Assembly (NCBI RefSeq): GCF_026008515.1
Contig: NZ_BQYM01000009.1
Span: forward strand, 124,001-188,000
DNA from: Hoyosella levis
GTDB taxonomy: Bacteria > Actinomycetota > Actinomycetes > Mycobacteriales > Mycobacteriaceae
Direction: 5' to 3'
Length of the DNA stretch: 64,000 bases
Shown: one piece after another, positions 63,838 through 64,000 of the stretch
Layout of the letters: every line of letters starts with the position of its first letter
How positions within the stretch are numbered: the stretch's first letter is position 1
Notes under the pieces: model-generated
What the model was told of the DNA's origin: nothing
The model's database searches: none
What the model saw: the letters and a program-made list of their open reading frames with translations, nothing else
Position numbers and translations under genes: made by a program

Positions 63838-64000
63838 CCCGTTGCGCAGCGTGCCCCGCGCCGCTGGCCTCGCCCGCAGTGCCCGCGCCATGATCGTGTC
63901 CGGCATCGTGCCGCTCACCCGGCCCGACCTCGGGCTGCGGTCCCTCTCTGCCCTCCGCCGCGAGGGGCCGTTCGTCGGGGCCATCCAGGTGCCGCTCGGG
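63833..64000 (+). CDS. AMP-dependent acyl-CoA ligase, N-terminal fragment
   Basis: The first 56 residues of a gene running past the window edge. GTG 63833 with AAGGAA eight bases upstream. The segment AMIVSGIVPLTRPDLGLRSL followed by RREGPFVGAIQVPLG resembles the N-terminus of actinobacterial fatty-acyl-CoA ligases (a hydrophobic arm, then the RP-x-rll-RaL-x-LRR region). The AMP-binding core lies outside, so the call rests on this region and on the operon context, where a ligase activating the substrate would be expected. Confidence 0.6.
   Translation, partial: MNPLRSVPRAAGLARSARAMIVSGIVPLTRPDLGLRSLSALRREGPFVGAIQVPLG

Overview
The window is high-GC actinobacterial chromosome, most likely order Mycobacteriales (Corynebacteriales). 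The evidence is a gene run that matches the Mycobacterium tuberculosis Rv3419c-Rv3410c block almost gene for gene: tsaD, groES, groEL1 with a His-rich tail, whiB3-type whiB, an Rv3415c-like gene, sigD, rsdA, a DUF5319 gene, guaB2 and guaB3. guaA and the SOS mutasome imuA'-imuB-dnaE2 follow further on. The genus cannot be fixed from this sequence. Both ends cut genes: tsaD on the left and an acyl-CoA ligase on the right. No tRNA, rRNA, CRISPR array, prophage or insertion sequence was seen. || 1-10.1 kb, conserved core: tRNA t6A synthesis, chaperonins under a perfect CIRCE operator, WhiB, SigD with its membrane anti-sigma factor, and IMP dehydrogenase with its paralogue. || 10.1-30 kb, stress island: an rsbW-like anti-sigma gene and sigF-like gene are followed by about 20 stress-type genes. 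These include ATP-grasp plus CocE/NonD hydrolase, a HemK2/MTQ2-like methyltransferase with a CDGSH protein and a convergent haem-oxygenase-fold enzyme, DUF5709, a Vms1/Rv2629-like protein, a FAD/Rieske oxidoreductase, a glycosyltransferase, a STAS protein, SRPBCC proteins, alcohol dehydrogenase, SDR, ChaB and DUF4383. At least six of these units, and perhaps eight, are preceded by a GTTTNN-N13-GGGTAK-like promoter with exactly the same 13-bp spacer. I read this as a SigF/SigB regulon packed beside its own sigma factor. || 30-43 kb: a self-regulated membrane protein-GntR-MFS unit with two 22-bp operators, leaderless guaA, a PAP2 phosphatase, a DUF559-type protein flanked by two palindromic repeats, a BCCT transporter, a divergent PspC-protein/PspC-histidine-kinase/response-regulator locus with paired operators, and a membrane-anchored protein kinase homologue lacking the DFG aspartate. 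|| 43-50 kb: imuA'-imuB and dnaE2, each with a LexA box, separated by a third copy of the palindromic repeat and a possible 34-residue protein. || 50-57 kb: a type II thioesterase, a TrmL-like methyltransferase and three tandem PapA/condensation-type acyltransferases, with no PKS or NRPS in view. || 57-64 kb: a TetR regulator divergent from a beta-oxidation-style operon: SCP-x/Ltp-type thiolase, SRPBCC, MaoC hydratase, 17-beta-HSD4-like SDR, a tandem FadE34-like acyl-CoA dehydrogenase, alpha/beta hydrolase and an acyl-CoA ligase. The pattern suggests catabolism of a sterol side chain or another branched or long acyl substrate.
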